A stretch of 6,848 nt of DNA from Bacteroidales bacterium UBA2295 (GTDB taxonomy: Bacteria > Bacteroidota > Bacteroidia > Bacteroidales > Tenuifilaceae). Below the pieces are notes generated by a model that was not told the DNA's origin, made no database searches, and saw only the letters and a program-made list of their open reading frames with translations. How positions within the stretch are numbered: the first letter of the stretch is position 1; each line of letters starts with the position of its first letter. Both the position numbers and the translations under genes were made by a program. This document shows, piece after piece, positions 1-5,735 of the stretch. The DNA is taken from NCBI GenBank assembly GCA_002345825.1, contig DDWD01000102.1:4023-10870 (forward strand), read 5' to 3'.

Positions 1-318
1 ATGACTGGTTTGCTTGACGCAGTGAATGAGAACTCGCCCATCACCATAATAATCTCCGATAACTCAACCACTGGCATGACAGGTGGTCAACCATCATCGG
101 CATTTGGCCGAATTGTTGAGATTTGTAAGGGTATTGGCGTTGATCCTGAGCATATTCACGTGATGAATCCGCTGAAAAAGTTCCATGAGGAGAATGTTCA
201 GATCATGAAGAAGGAGCTGGCTTACCAAGGCGTATCGGTTCTAATTCCTCAGCGTGAGTGTATCCAAACATTTGCCCGTAGGAAGAAGGCAGAAAAAAAG
301 GCCGCAGGCAAAAACTAA
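1..318 (+). CDS. iorA: Indolepyruvate:ferredoxin oxidoreductase alpha subunit, C-terminal fragment (5' end outside window)
   Basis: This is the last 105 residues of IorA, the thiamine-diphosphate subunit that oxidatively decarboxylates arylpyruvates (indolepyruvate, phenylpyruvate) to aryl-acetyl-CoA and passes electrons to ferredoxin in the cytoplasm. The visible part is the end of the TPP-binding domain: a TGLLDAVNEN helix, then ISDNSTTGMTGGQ (residues 18-30), whose Asn21 fits the terminal Asn of the GDG...N Mg-TPP motif. The GDG half lies upstream of the window, so the ATG at base 1 is almost certainly internal. The protein ends in a basic Lys/Ala tail (residues 93-105). It has only two cysteines (42 and 87) and no C-terminal 4Fe-4S ferredoxin domain, unlike the longer archaeal IorA proteins. 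iorB follows after 27 nt, which supports the assignment. Family identification is confident; the substrate range is inferred. Confidence 0.9.
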   Translation: MTGLLDAVNENSPITIIISDNSTTGMTGGQPSSAFGRIVEICKGIGVDPEHIHVMNPLKKFHEENVQIMKKELAYQGVSVLIPQRECIQTFARRKKAEKKAAGKN

Positions 319-345
319 TCGGATTACAGAAAAAAAAGCATAAGC

Positions 346-927
346 ATGAAAACAGACATAATACTAGCAGGCGTTGGAGGCCAAGGGATTCTTTCCATTG
401 CGGCGGGCATTGGTTTAGCAGCAGTTAAAACTGGGCTTTACATAAAGCAGGCCGAGGTTCATGGCATGAGCCAGCGTGGAGGCGATGTGCAGTCGCACCT
501 TAGGATATCCGACAAACCCATCTCTTCCGATCTTATTCCACAGGGTAAAGCCCATCTAATCCTTTCGGTTGAACCCATGGAGGGATTGCGTTACCTGCCT
601 TTCCTTAGTAAGGACGGTTGGTTGGTGACCAACATAACCCCATTCAACAATATAGCTGATTATCCTCAGGTGGATGATATCCTGAAGGAGATTAAGAAGA
701 TACCAAACCATATTGCTCTCGATGCCGATGCCATTGCAAAGGAGGCTGGTTCATCTCGGTCGTCTAACATTGTAATGCTGGGAGCTGCATCGCCTTTCAT
801 CGATATCAAGTTCGAAGCATTAGAGGATGGCATACGCCAGCTATTTGGCCGCAAGGGCGAGGAGGTGGTTGAGGTTAACCTTAAAGCACTTCGTGCTGGG
901 CGTGAGTTCTCTCAAAAAAACAGGTAG
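346..927 (+). CDS. iorB: Indolepyruvate:ferredoxin oxidoreductase beta subunit
   Basis: IorB is the small partner of IorA and belongs to the 2-oxoacid:acceptor oxidoreductase gamma-domain family. Together they convert aryl-pyruvates from aromatic amino acids to aryl-acyl-CoA with reduction of ferredoxin. The 193-residue length is normal for IorB. Diagnostic features are the N-terminal GVGGQG nucleotide/CoA-binding loop (residues 9-14) and the conserved QAEVHGMSQRGG segment (35-46). Both sit in one Rossmann-like domain that fills the protein. The start at 346 puts the family motif at its expected distance from the N-terminus. It lies 27 nt after iorA, so the two are probably cotranscribed. No Shine-Dalgarno is visible, only an A-rich leader, which is usual in Bacteroidota. 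A terminator 31 nt after the stop closes the operon. In several relatives a phenylacetate-CoA ligase gene is found nearby; none is present here. Confidence 0.95.
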   Translation: MKTDIILAGVGGQGILSIAAGIGLAAVKTGLYIKQAEVHGMSQRGGDVQSHLRISDKPISSDLIPQGKAHLILSVEPMEGLRYLPFLSKDGWLVTNITPFNNIADYPQVDDILKEIKKIPNHIALDADAIAKEAGSSRSSNIVMLGAASPFIDIKFEALEDGIRQLFGRKGEEVVEVNLKALRAGREFSQKNR

Positions 928-957
928 TTAAACACCATATAAGCTCATAACGCTACT

Positions 958-1001
958 GCACAGATTACACGGTGATAAAAACCGTTGTAGTCTGTGCTTT
1001 T
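958..1001 (+). terminator. Rho-independent terminator of the ior operon
   Basis: The arms 958-973 (GCACAGATTACACGGT) and 981-997 (ACCGTTGTAGTCTGTGC) pair over 16 positions, with one G-U wobble and a single bulged base. They enclose a 7-nt loop (GATAAAA), and TTTT follows at 998-1001. The hairpin starts 31 nt after the iorB stop, which fits transcription termination for iorAB. The T-tract is short, but the stem is long and strong. Confidence 0.85.
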
Positions 1002-1012
1002 AGCAATGTTGA

Positions 1013-1039
1013 CAACTATCATCATATTGCAGATAGTTG
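1013..1039. repeat. Perfect 8-bp inverted repeat in the TPR-gene upstream region
   Basis: CAACTATC (1013-1020) and its exact complement GATAGTTG (1032-1039) are separated by 11 nt. No T-tract follows, so it is not a terminator. It lies between the ior terminator and the next gene. Arm-centre to arm-centre distance is 19 nt, nearly two helical turns, which would suit a dimeric regulator. Operator function is inference; an AT-rich 8-bp repeat could also occur by chance. Confidence 0.4.
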
Positions 1040-1048
1040 ATGAAACCC

Positions 1049-1078
1049 TTGTGGTATATGGTATTGTTGATATGTTTT
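1049..1078 (+). promoter_or_regulatory. Candidate Bacteroidota-type promoter (distal)
   Basis: TTG (1049-1051), a 19-nt spacer and TATGTTTT (1071-1078) match the phylum's TTG-N19-TAnnTTTG pattern with one mismatch (the last G). Transcription would start near 1085, giving a leader of about 80 nt that includes the 1103-1121 palindrome. This is one of two candidate promoters for the TPR operon; AT-rich sequence makes chance matches likely. Confidence 0.25.
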
Positions 1079-1102
1079 AACCATTGTTAATATAATTTAG
1101 TT

Positions 1103-1121
1103 CGTAAACCCTCTGTTTACG
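1103..1121. promoter_or_regulatory. Perfect 7-5-7 palindrome, possible operator
   Basis: CGTAAAC (1103-1109) and GTTTACG (1115-1121) are exact complements around a 5-nt spacer CCTCT. A further CGTAAA occurs at 1145-1150, next to the Shine-Dalgarno of the TPR gene. The palindrome would sit in the -33 to -20 region of the proximal promoter candidate at 1134-1141. It has no T-tract directly after the second arm, so an operator or a leader hairpin is more likely than a terminator. The regulator is unknown. Confidence 0.4.
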
Positions 1122-1133
1122 TGCTTTATTTAG

Positions 1134-1141
1134 TAAATTCG
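1134..1141 (+). promoter_or_regulatory. Candidate -7 element of the proximal promoter for the TPR operon
   Basis: TAAATTCG matches TAnnTTTG at all but one fixed position. It lies in TAGTAAATTCG (1131-1141), which matches TAGTAAATTTG before the DUF3108 gene (4840-4850) at 10 of 11 bases, at a similar distance from the start codon (24 and 20 nt). No good -33 TTTG is found at the usual spacing (TCTG at 1112-1115 is the nearest). Low to moderate confidence. Confidence 0.35.
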
Positions 1142-1147
1142 CCGCGT

Positions 1148-1154
1148 AAAGGAG
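1148..1154 (+). promoter_or_regulatory. Shine-Dalgarno sequence of the TPR gene
   Basis: AAAGGAG lies 11 nt before the ATG at 1166. It is the only clear Shine-Dalgarno-like sequence before any gene in this window, where the other starts have A-rich or unmarked leaders. It supports 1166 as the true start. Confidence 0.6.
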
Positions 1155-1165
1155 TGTAACAGTAT

Positions 1166-2566
1166 ATGAAAGAGGATAGCGAATTTTTCTTCAACCCAGA
1201 GGAAGCCATGGAGATTGTGCAGAAGTATGAGGATATGCTTAGGCATAACCGCAGCTTTTTCTTTGATGTTGTAGATTTTGAAAATATTATTGATTACTAC
1301 ATAAGTTCAGACGATTCACAGCGAGCGTCGGAGGCAGTGAATATTGCCTATAACATGCATCCATACTCTTCCGAAATTCAGATGAAGAAGGCGGAGCTTT
1401 TAGTTATTGATAAAAAGTATGCTGAGGCTCTTGATATTCTCAAGGTACTTGTAAAAATTGACCCCGAAAACAGTGAGCTCCACTACCTAAAGGGGCAAGC
1501 TCATCTGGCGCTTGGTGAAAATAAAAGTGCCCATGAGTCATTCTGGTATGCTACCAACTCCTTTTCAGAAGATAAGGTAGATTTGCTGTATCGTATCGCA
1601 GCGCTTTATCAGGATATTGATGAGGACAACTACGCGCTACGCTACCTCCTTTATGCTCACAGTATCAATAGGCGTGCCCTTGGTGTACTATTCGAGTTAG
1701 GGTTTTGTTACGAGCGCTTGGGCAATCTCCAGAAGAGTGAAGAGTTTTACAACTTATACCTCGATATTAATCCATTCTCAACTAGTGTTTGGTATAACTT
1801 GGGAATACTACACACACGTAAAGGTGAGTTTGCCAAAGCTCTAGAAGCCTACGATTATGCCCTAGCGGTCGATCCAGCAAATGCATCGGCTTTGCATAAC
1901 CAGGCAAACACATACGCTACCATCGAGAAATATTCCGAGGCTGCCGAAGCCTTTGCCGAGCTGCTAAAGTATGAGCCAGAAAACCCCAGGATATACGCTT
2001 CAATTGGGGAGTGCTTCGAGAAGCTTGGCCAATTCGATAAAGCCTTTGAAATGTACCATAAGAGCCTTGGGTTCGATCCTCAATATGCTGATGCTTACTT
2101 TGGGATGGGCGTAGCGTATCTGAAGCAGGAGCAGCTTGGTTTGGCCCTCGAAAATATTAAAAAGGCTATAACCTTTGAACCCGATAACTACGACTACTGG
2201 CTGGGCCTTGCCAAGGTGCTATTTGAAATGGGATCGGACAAGGAGGCGATGGATGCTTATCGCGAAGCAACTACGCTAAATCCCGATGAACCTGATGCGT
2301 ATATTGGAATAGCGGAGCTATTGCTATTTGAGGAGAAATTTGTTTCGGTTGAAGAGCTATACCATGAGGTGAACGAAAAATTCTCCGACAACGCAGCCCT
2401 CAAGGTTTTATATGCAGCGGCACTTTACCTTCAAGGTAAATCAAAGCTGGCCATAACCATCCTTAAGAAGGCAAAGAAATTTAATGTATTTGCAGTTGAC
2501 GAATTCTTTGCTGTTGTTTCTGTTATTGACGATCCAAAATTTTTACAGCAGCTAAAATCAATTTAG
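1166..2566 (+). CDS. Cytoplasmic tetratricopeptide-repeat (TPR) protein, about ten repeats
   Basis: The protein has 466 residues, with no signal peptide or membrane segment, so it should be cytoplasmic. A charged, aromatic-rich N-terminus (1-66; FFF at 7-9 and 31-33) is followed by consecutive TPR helical pairs. Approximate repeats are 69-101, 103-136, 137-170, 173-204, 207-238, 241-272, 275-306, 309-340, 343-374 and 377-408. Hallmark positions are clear: W209, Y210 and G213 with A225 and A228; Y277, G281, Y297 and P305; DP, NP or EP turns every 34 residues (DP 99-100, NP 202-203, DP 236-237, EP 270-271, DP 304-305, EP 338-339, NP 372-373). A helical cap (410-466) without the consensus follows. 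Such arrays form a superhelical scaffold for protein partners; the partner is not visible. The gene opens a likely operon with ComA and PopT. The start is supported by AAAGGAG 11 nt upstream. Beyond protein binding, function is unknown. Confidence 0.9.
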   Translation: MKEDSEFFFNPEEAMEIVQKYEDMLRHNRSFFFDVVDFENIIDYYISSDDSQRASEAVNIAYNMHPYSSEIQMKKAELLVIDKKYAEALDILKVLVKIDPENSELHYLKGQAHLALGENKSAHESFWYATNSFSEDKVDLLYRIAALYQDIDEDNYALRYLLYAHSINRRALGVLFELGFCYERLGNLQKSEEFYNLYLDINPFSTSVWYNLGILHTRKGEFAKALEAYDYALAVDPANASALHNQANTYATIEKYSEAAEAFAELLKYEPENPRIYASIGECFEKLGQFDKAFEMYHKSLGFDPQYADAYFGMGVAYLKQEQLGLALENIKKAITFEPDNYDYWLGLAKVLFEMGSDKEAMDAYREATTLNPDEPDAYIGIAELLLFEEKFVSVEELYHEVNEKFSDNAALKVLYAAALYLQGKSKLAITILKKAKKFNVFAVDEFFAVVSVIDDPKFLQQLKSI

Positions 2567-2599
2567 CGTTGATTAGATTAACCTAAAACACCCTGAACA

Positions 2600-3361
2600 A
2601 TGATGTTAAAATCAATTCCTAATCTGCCCAGTCGGGAAGATAAACCCCGTACCAAAGGTTTAACCATGGTTATGGATAAGGGCTTAAGCCAGCGCGAACT
2701 TGAGGATATGGTTAGCGTGGCCGGCGATTACATCGATTTGGTTAAATTTGGTTTTGGAACCGCATTGGTTACTCCAAATATTCAAAAAAAAATTACCTTC
2801 CTGCAGCAGAATGGTATAAAACCTTACCTAGGTGGAACCCTGTTCGAAGCATATATCGCTCGCAATATGTTCGACGATTACCAAAAACTCCTTAATAACC
2901 TCGGACTCGAAATGGCCGAGGTTTCCGATGGAACCCTCGAGATGCCTCACGATGCCAAGTGTGAATACATTTACAAGCTAGCTAAGCAGGTAACCGTTAT
3001 CTCCGAGGTTGGATCCAAGCAAGCGGGCGTTATTATCCCCAATAGCGATTGGGTGAGCATGATGAAGAGCGAGCTGGAAGCTGGCTCATGGAAGGTGATT
3101 GCCGAGGCGCGCGAGGGAGGGAATATTGGAATTTACAAGTCGGATCACTCCGCTAATACCGAGTTGATTGATGATATTATGCAGAACCTAAATATGGACG
3201 ATGTGCTTTGGGAAGCTCCTATTAAAAACCAGCAGGCTTGGTTTATCAACCTGCTAGGAGCCAACGTAAACCTCGGAAACATTGCACCCAACGAGGTAAT
3301 CGCTCTTGAGTCGTTACGGCTTGGCCTTAGGGGCGATACATTCTTTCAGTTTCTCAAGTAA
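2600..3361 (+). CDS. comA: Phosphosulfolactate synthase (ComA) family protein
   Basis: The protein belongs to the ComA family, TIM-barrel enzymes that add sulfite to phosphoenolpyruvate to form (2R)-phospho-3-sulfolactate. This is the first step of coenzyme M synthesis in methanogens; Bacillus YitD and plant HSA32 are relatives. The 253-residue length is typical. Family segments occur in order along the barrel: PRTKGLTMVMDKG (16-28), DLVKFGFGT (46-54), GGTLFEAY (78-85), EVSDGT (107-112), SEVGSK (135-140), AEAREGG (168-174), WEAP (204-207), NVNLGNIA (222-229) and GLRGDTF (242-248). Many acidic and basic barrel-end residues are kept, which suggests an active enzyme, but sulfite addition is not proven for Bacteroidota members. 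There is no signal peptide. Two adjacent ATGs (2600 and 2603) make the exact start ambiguous. It lies 33 nt after the TPR gene and 33 nt before popT. No comB- or comC-like gene is in the window, so the product's fate is open; a sulfonolipid or sulfolactate role is speculation. Confidence 0.85.
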   Translation: MMLKSIPNLPSREDKPRTKGLTMVMDKGLSQRELEDMVSVAGDYIDLVKFGFGTALVTPNIQKKITFLQQNGIKPYLGGTLFEAYIARNMFDDYQKLLNNLGLEMAEVSDGTLEMPHDAKCEYIYKLAKQVTVISEVGSKQAGVIIPNSDWVSMMKSELEAGSWKVIAEAREGGNIGIYKSDHSANTELIDDIMQNLNMDDVLWEAPIKNQQAWFINLLGANVNLGNIAPNEVIALESLRLGLRGDTFFQFLK

Positions 3362-3394
3362 TACCAGCAGCACTTTTCTTTACCTAGCTAAGCT

Positions 3395-4342
3395 ATGAAT
3401 AATACAGTTTTACACCACGTTATCTATGCTCTTAAGGGTATGGGTATGGGAGTCGCTAACGTTATCCCTGGGGTTTCGGGCGGTACGGTTGCGCTTATTA
3501 CAGGTGTTTTCGAGCGGATTATCAACGCCATAAAATCGTTCGATGGCAAAGCCATTAATCTCTTCCTTAAAGGACGGTTTAAGGAGCTACTCGTACATAT
3601 CGATTTCTTCTTCCTGCTTACCTTAGGTAGCGGGATGATTATCAGCATAGTTAGCCTGGCTCGTATACTAAAGTATCTTTTTGCTGCTTACCCTATCTTT
3701 ATATGGGCTTTCTTTTTCGGCCTAATTTTAGCCTCAATATACTACGTAGGCAAAACCATATCGAAATGGAAGCTTAGCGTAATTGTTTCTTTTATCTTTG
3801 GCTCAGCCATTGCGGTTTGGATTACATTTATGAATCCAGCAACACAAAATGATTCGTTCATATACCTTATGATTTGCGGTGTGGTTGCAGTGTGCAGCAT
3901 GATTCTCCCCGGCCTATCGGGGTCGTTCGTGCTTGTTCTAATGGGCAACTACGAGTTGATAATGATTGATGCCGTAAACGAGGGAAACTTTAGTGTGCTG
4001 GGGCCAGTTATCCTGGGCGGTGTGGTTGGAATAATTACGCTTTCGCATTTGCTCTCGTGGGTTTACAAGAGGTTTAAAGATCAAACCATCTCCACCCTAA
4101 CAGGTTTTATCCTGGGCTCGCTAGGCATCCTTTGGCCGTGGAAAAATGAAATACATAGGATGGATGAGGTTGGAAATCTTATGCTTAAAGATGGTGAGCC
4201 AATAGTGCAGGGGTACGATCTATTTATCCCCCACGCTCTAAATTCCGAAGTTATTATTGCAATATTTTTAGCAATTGTTGGTTATTTGGTTATTGCTCTA
4301 ATGGAGCGATTAGCAAATGTTGATTCAAAGGTTTACCCCTAA
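3395..4342 (+). CDS. popT: DUF368 family undecaprenyl-phosphate translocase (PopT)
   Basis: This 315-residue polytopic inner-membrane protein belongs to the DUF368 family. Members named PopT return undecaprenyl phosphate, the lipid carrier for peptidoglycan and surface glycans, to the cytoplasmic leaflet so it can be reused. The two internally related signature loops are present: GVANVIPGVSGGT (19-31) and LPGLSGSF (161-168), an inverted-repeat re-entrant hairpin arrangement. Hydrophobic segments lie near 71-92, 98-118, 128-146, 152-182, 193-216, 233-247 and 283-303. The length is usual. It sits 33 nt after comA and 10 nt before a lipoprotein gene, so cotranscription is likely. No Shine-Dalgarno is seen. 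The start fits because the first signature must lie close to the N-terminus. Transport function is inferred from family knowledge; DedA-family UptA proteins share the same job in other bacteria. Confidence 0.92.
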   Translation: MNNTVLHHVIYALKGMGMGVANVIPGVSGGTVALITGVFERIINAIKSFDGKAINLFLKGRFKELLVHIDFFFLLTLGSGMIISIVSLARILKYLFAAYPIFIWAFFFGLILASIYYVGKTISKWKLSVIVSFIFGSAIAVWITFMNPATQNDSFIYLMICGVVAVCSMILPGLSGSFVLVLMGNYELIMIDAVNEGNFSVLGPVILGGVVGIITLSHLLSWVYKRFKDQTISTLTGFILGSLGILWPWKNEIHRMDEVGNLMLKDGEPIVQGYDLFIPHALNSEVIIAIFLAIVGYLVIALMERLANVDSKVYP

Positions 4343-4352
4343 AAATCCCTTT

Positions 4353-4811
4353 ATGAAAAGGCAACTTGTAGCTATAGCCATGGTTTCATTACTTTTTGGT
4401 AGCTGCTCTGTTTCCAACAGAGCGATGCAAACTCCAAATTATCACATTGAGTTTTACAAGAACGATTTCGAATACTCTTCACAGGTTACTGCCGAGGCTA
4501 CTATGGTTAGGGTTTTGGGAATAGATTGGTCGCGGATTTTCAATTGGAATTCAGCCACCATTTCAAATTCCAATGAGTTCTCATCGCCAAACCTAGATGT
4601 TTCTGTTGGCACAACTGTGATGGTTGACCCCATTGTGGGTGTTGTATCAGCAATAATTCCAGTGCTAGGCGATCAGGTTAAGGGTGGGGTGCGGGTCGTA
4701 CGCTCTTTATGCTCTAATGGCCGAAAACCCTGGCTACAATGTGGTGGTTTACCCTCTGTACGAGGTGAAGAAGTACATAGTACCAATTTTCTACTCGAAA
4801 CGAACGGCTAA
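4353..4811 (+). CDS. Small envelope lipoprotein, frameshifted near its 3' end
   Basis: The open frame has 152 residues from ATG 4353. I prefer this to the ATG at 4317, because it puts a Lys-Arg start and hydrophobic segment (MKRQLVAIAMVSLLFGSC) at the N-terminus and removes a 26-nt overlap with popT. Cys18 in LLFGSC is a lipobox cysteine, so the product should be lipidated; the following SVSNRAM has no acidic surface-export signal, suggesting the periplasmic face. The middle reads as an ordinary protein (ATMVRVLGIDWSRIF; DPIVGVVSAIIPVLGDQ). From about 4690 the frame degrades into an odd tail with Cys, Trp and Gly-Gly (SLCSNGRKPWLQCGG) and stops at 4811. The adjacent +1 frame from 4699 reads as a sound C-terminus to 4842, listed separately. 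With one G removed from the G-rich stretch 4683-4695, the product would be about 162 residues. Function unknown; it belongs to the popT operon (10-nt gap). Confidence 0.65.
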   Translation: MKRQLVAIAMVSLLFGSCSVSNRAMQTPNYHIEFYKNDFEYSSQVTAEATMVRVLGIDWSRIFNWNSATISNSNEFSSPNLDVSVGTTVMVDPIVGVVSAIIPVLGDQVKGGVRVVRSLCSNGRKPWLQCGGLPSVRGEEVHSTNFLLETNG

Positions 4812-4842
4812 AGTAACCGCTCGCTTAGTCAATATTAAATAG
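4669..4842 (+). pseudogene. Displaced 3' segment of the lipoprotein gene (frame +1)
   Basis: This frame is open from 4669 (after a TAG at 4666-4668) to TAG 4840-4842. From 4699 it reads SYALYALMAENPGYNVVVY, then a YPLYEVKK segment, and ends in TAKVTARLVNIK. That hydrophobic and charged beta-strand pattern is typical of Bacteroidota small lipoproteins, whereas the frame in phase with the start codon is atypical here. The switch must lie between 4669 and about 4701. Runs GGGG (4686-4689) and GGG (4693-4695) are natural sites for a single extra G: removing one gives ...VKGGVRSYALYALM... The cause may be a sequencing or assembly error, or a true disabling mutation. Confidence 0.6.
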
Positions 4843-4850
4843 TAAATTTG
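4843..4850 (+). promoter_or_regulatory. -7 element of the likely DUF3108 promoter
   Basis: TAAATTTG is a perfect match to the Bacteroidota TAnnTTTG element. It sits 20 nt before the ATG at 4871, so transcription would start near 4856 with a very short leader. The -33 region is weak (TCG at 4821-4823 with a 19-nt spacer). The element directly follows the TAG of the displaced lipoprotein frame, and no terminator separates the two genes, so read-through from the popT operon is also possible. Confidence 0.5.
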
Positions 4851-4870
4851 TATTCACTCAATTAGTTGAA

Positions 4871-5689
4871 ATGTGTAAAAAGTTAGTAATCTTCTTTGTT
4901 TCAGTGTTGTTTGCAGCTACAACCGCTGTTGGTCAGGGTTGTGATGTGAAACAGCTTAACTTTAAGAGTGGTGAAAAAGTTACTTACCGTGCTGTATATA
5001 ATTGGGGCTTTATATGGGTAAATGCTGGCGATGTAGAGTTTCTTGTTCGGGATACTACTTACATGCAGCAACCAGCTCTTCATCTTGTATCAAGAGGTTG
5101 GAGTTTAAAAAAGTACGATGGGATTTTCAAGGTTCGCGACAGGTTCGAGGCCATTGTTCATCCTACAACCCTTAAACCCTTTTGGTTCGAACGCGATACA
5201 TACGAGGGAGGGTTTGAAGCCTACAACCGATATATATACAAGCACGATGAGAATATCCTTGATATTATTAGCCATACTTCCGATAGACCCTATAAGCGCG
5301 ACCTGCTACCCATTAAAGATTGTACGTTCGATGTGGTGAGCGCCATTTACTATTGTCGTACTCTCGATTTCGATAAGTATAAAAAGGGCGATAAAATTCC
5401 AATCACCATTGCCATCGACGATGAGGTGTTTGATCTTTTTCTTAGGTACAAGGGCAAGGAACAGCTTAAAACCCGCGATGGTACAGTTTTTAACACCATT
5501 CGCTTCTCGGCGTTGCTGGTTGAGGGTACCATATTTAAAGGGGGCGAGGATCTTGAGGTGTGGGTAACCGACGATGATAATAAGGTGCCCGTGCTGGTTG
5601 AGGCAAAAATTCTTGTGGGCTCAGTTAAGGCAGTGCTTACGGGTATGGAGGGGCTAAAACACCCCGTAACATCAATTGTAAAAGAGTAA
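4871..5689 (+). CDS. Exported DUF3108 family protein
   Basis: The protein has 272 residues. A signal peptide covers about residues 1-21 (CKK, then a hydrophobic LVIFFVSVLFAATTAV core), with likely signal peptidase I cleavage near AVG|Q. Cys24 in GQGC is not in a lipobox, so lipidation is unlikely. The mature part fits DUF3108: an N-terminal SGEKVTYRAVYNWGFIWVNAGDVEF stretch in two pieces (33-46 and 47-57), a KVRDRFEA strand (87-94), the aromatic FWFERDTYEGGF region (104-115), DVVSAIYYCRTL (154-165) and a C-terminal EDLEVWVTDDD segment (227-237). Alternating strands predict a beta-rich periplasmic or outer-membrane-facing protein. The biochemical role of the family is not established, and I assign none. 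A perfect -7 element lies upstream, and a DUF6263-like gene follows after 46 nt. There is no Shine-Dalgarno. Confidence 0.85.
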   Translation: MCKKLVIFFVSVLFAATTAVGQGCDVKQLNFKSGEKVTYRAVYNWGFIWVNAGDVEFLVRDTTYMQQPALHLVSRGWSLKKYDGIFKVRDRFEAIVHPTTLKPFWFERDTYEGGFEAYNRYIYKHDENILDIISHTSDRPYKRDLLPIKDCTFDVVSAIYYCRTLDFDKYKKGDKIPITIAIDDEVFDLFLRYKGKEQLKTRDGTVFNTIRFSALLVEGTIFKGGEDLEVWVTDDDNKVPVLVEAKILVGSVKAVLTGMEGLKHPVTSIVKE

Positions 5690-5715
5690 CCCTAGTATAA
5701 TTTTCCTAATTTTCC
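5676..5715 (+). promoter_or_regulatory. Candidate promoter with tandem TAATTTTCC repeat
   Basis: TTG (5676-5678), a 19-nt spacer and TAATTTTC (5698-5705) fit TTG-N19-TAnnTTTG with one mismatch (final G to C). The 9-mer TAATTTTCC is then repeated exactly at 5707-5715, giving two abutting -7-like elements. The first has the right spacing; the second has a 28-nt gap to the TTG. The TTG lies inside the end of the DUF3108 gene. Start would be near 5711, with a leader of about 25 nt before ATG 5736. Confidence 0.35.
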
Positions 5716-5735
5716 ACTAATCTAAACCCTAAAAA

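Noticed and set aside
1..3. ATG at base 1 as the true start of iorA
   Set aside because: The TPP-binding domain is already under way at this point and the GDG half of the motif must lie upstream; it is an internal Met.
666..854. Minus-strand open frame inside iorB
   Set aside because: It lies entirely within a confident gene and its translation resembles no protein family; it is a shadow.
1103..1133. Rho-independent terminator at the 1103-1121 hairpin
   Set aside because: The sequence after the second arm (TGCTTTATTTAG) lacks a clean T-run, and the ior operon already has a stronger terminator at 958-1001.
3424..3948. Two minus-strand open frames inside popT (3424-3648 and 3742-3948)
   Set aside because: Both are antisense to conserved transmembrane coding sequence and have no recognisable protein features.
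4317..4352. ATG at 4317 as the lipoprotein start
   Set aside because: It would overlap popT by 26 nt and put a polar stretch before the signal segment; ATG 4353 gives a normal Lys-Arg, hydrophobic, lipobox N-terminus.
4683..4701. Programmed ribosomal frameshift in the lipoprotein gene
   Set aside because: A +1 shift would be needed, which is rare in bacteria, and no internal stop codon or Shine-Dalgarno-like stimulator as in prfB is visible; an indel is simpler.
4871..4942. Lipoprotein signal in the DUF3108 protein at Cys24
   Set aside because: The residues before Cys24 (G-Q-G) do not form a lipobox and the cysteine lies past a usual signal peptidase I site.
4901..5532. Three open frames (4901-5083 minus, 5118-5339 plus, 5350-5532 minus) inside DUF3108
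   Set aside because: They are overlapping shadows of the DUF3108 coding sequence with no supporting start signals.
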